NCBI GenBank assembly: GCA_035378845.1
Contig: DAOSUP010000022.1
Coordinates: 1-21,308, forward strand
Origin: JAKOUL01 sp035378845
Lineage (GTDB): Bacteria; Dictyoglomota; Dictyoglomia; Dictyoglomales; Dictyoglomaceae
Direction: 5' to 3'
Length of the DNA: 21,308 nt
Positions 21,184-21,308 of the stretch are shown one piece after another. The notes beneath the pieces were generated by a model that saw only the letters and a program-made list of their open reading frames with translations, was not told where the DNA came from and ran no database searches. Position 1 is the first letter of the stretch. The number at the start of each line of letters is the position of its first letter. The position numbers and the translations under genes are program-made.

Positions 21184-21308
21184 AAAAAGTCCCCCCTTAT
21201 TATATTTTTCTTACTTCTTAATTATAAACAAAAAGGGAGGGAAAATACTATAGATGTAATATGATAGCTTATTTTATTTGTTGCCATTTACTTTCCTTTA
21301 TGTGTATA
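21184..21308. other. Upstream region of the MFS gene, no gene seen
   Basis: This end stretch holds the MFS ribosome-binding site (CCCCCC on the plus strand, 21191-21196) and two minus-strand TATAAT boxes (21226-21221 and 21204-21199), neither with a good -35 box. A loose dyad CTATAGATGTAATATGATAG lies near 21248-21267. The last bases lie in the neighbouring intergenic or next gene region. Confidence 0.4.

Overview
The window is low-GC, gene-dense bacterial DNA. Arginine is encoded mostly by AGA/AGG, ribosome-binding sites are strong GGAGG types, intergenic gaps are short, and the proteins are rich in Lys, Glu and Ile. With the gene content (two GH42 glycosidases, a LacI-controlled sugar ABC locus, a one-iron superoxide reductase, FabI, a bacterial RRM protein, a Clp1/Grc3-like kinase) this points to an anaerobic, thermophilic, saccharolytic bacterium. 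A Dictyoglomus-like organism is my best guess from gene content, not a proven assignment.

Layout. 1-3089: a GH42 glycosidase (+) meets a nucleoside hydrolase (-) tail to tail. 3090-6634: a uronate-isomerase-like amidohydrolase (+), superoxide reductase (-), FabI (+) and an FAH-family enzyme (-), alternating in strand with divergent promoters and convergent ends. 6635-7394: a 394-base non-coding stretch with an internal terminator, then an RRM RNA-binding protein and its terminator. 7457-9590: a tightly overlapping operon of LCP (LytR) protein, ribosome silencing factor RsfS and a P-loop polynucleotide-kinase-like protein. 9606-10994: dihydrolipoamide dehydrogenase (-), preceded by a short unexplained open frame. 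11181-16794 (-): a sugar locus reading lacI, a gutted solute-binding-protein gene, a secreted alpha/beta hydrolase, an intact solute-binding protein and two permeases; a zinc-type GH42 beta-galactosidase (16971-19022, +) diverges from lacI. 19102-19746: decayed gene fragments (an HTH regulator tail, an unknown piece, the C-terminal half of a YgjP/DUF45 metallopeptidase). 19831-21183: an MFS transporter (-).

How it fits together. The 11-19 kb block looks like a regulated system for importing and cutting galactosides: the binding protein and permeases import an oligosaccharide (the ATPase must come from elsewhere), cytoplasmic GH42 hydrolyses it, and LacI probably represses both directions through an inverted repeat inside the divergent promoter region.

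Most notable observations: (1) a scrambled partial duplication in the sugar operon, in which a second solute-binding-protein gene has been reduced to a 41-codon frame by two deletions that look microhomology-mediated; (2) the lacI/GH42 divergent control region, with a consensus promoter and an 11-bp inverted repeat spaced 42 bp; (3) a terminator-containing leader in front of the RRM gene; (4) the pseudogene graveyard at 19.1-19.7 kb, possibly a relic of a restriction-modification-type island. I did not find a convincing complete new system.
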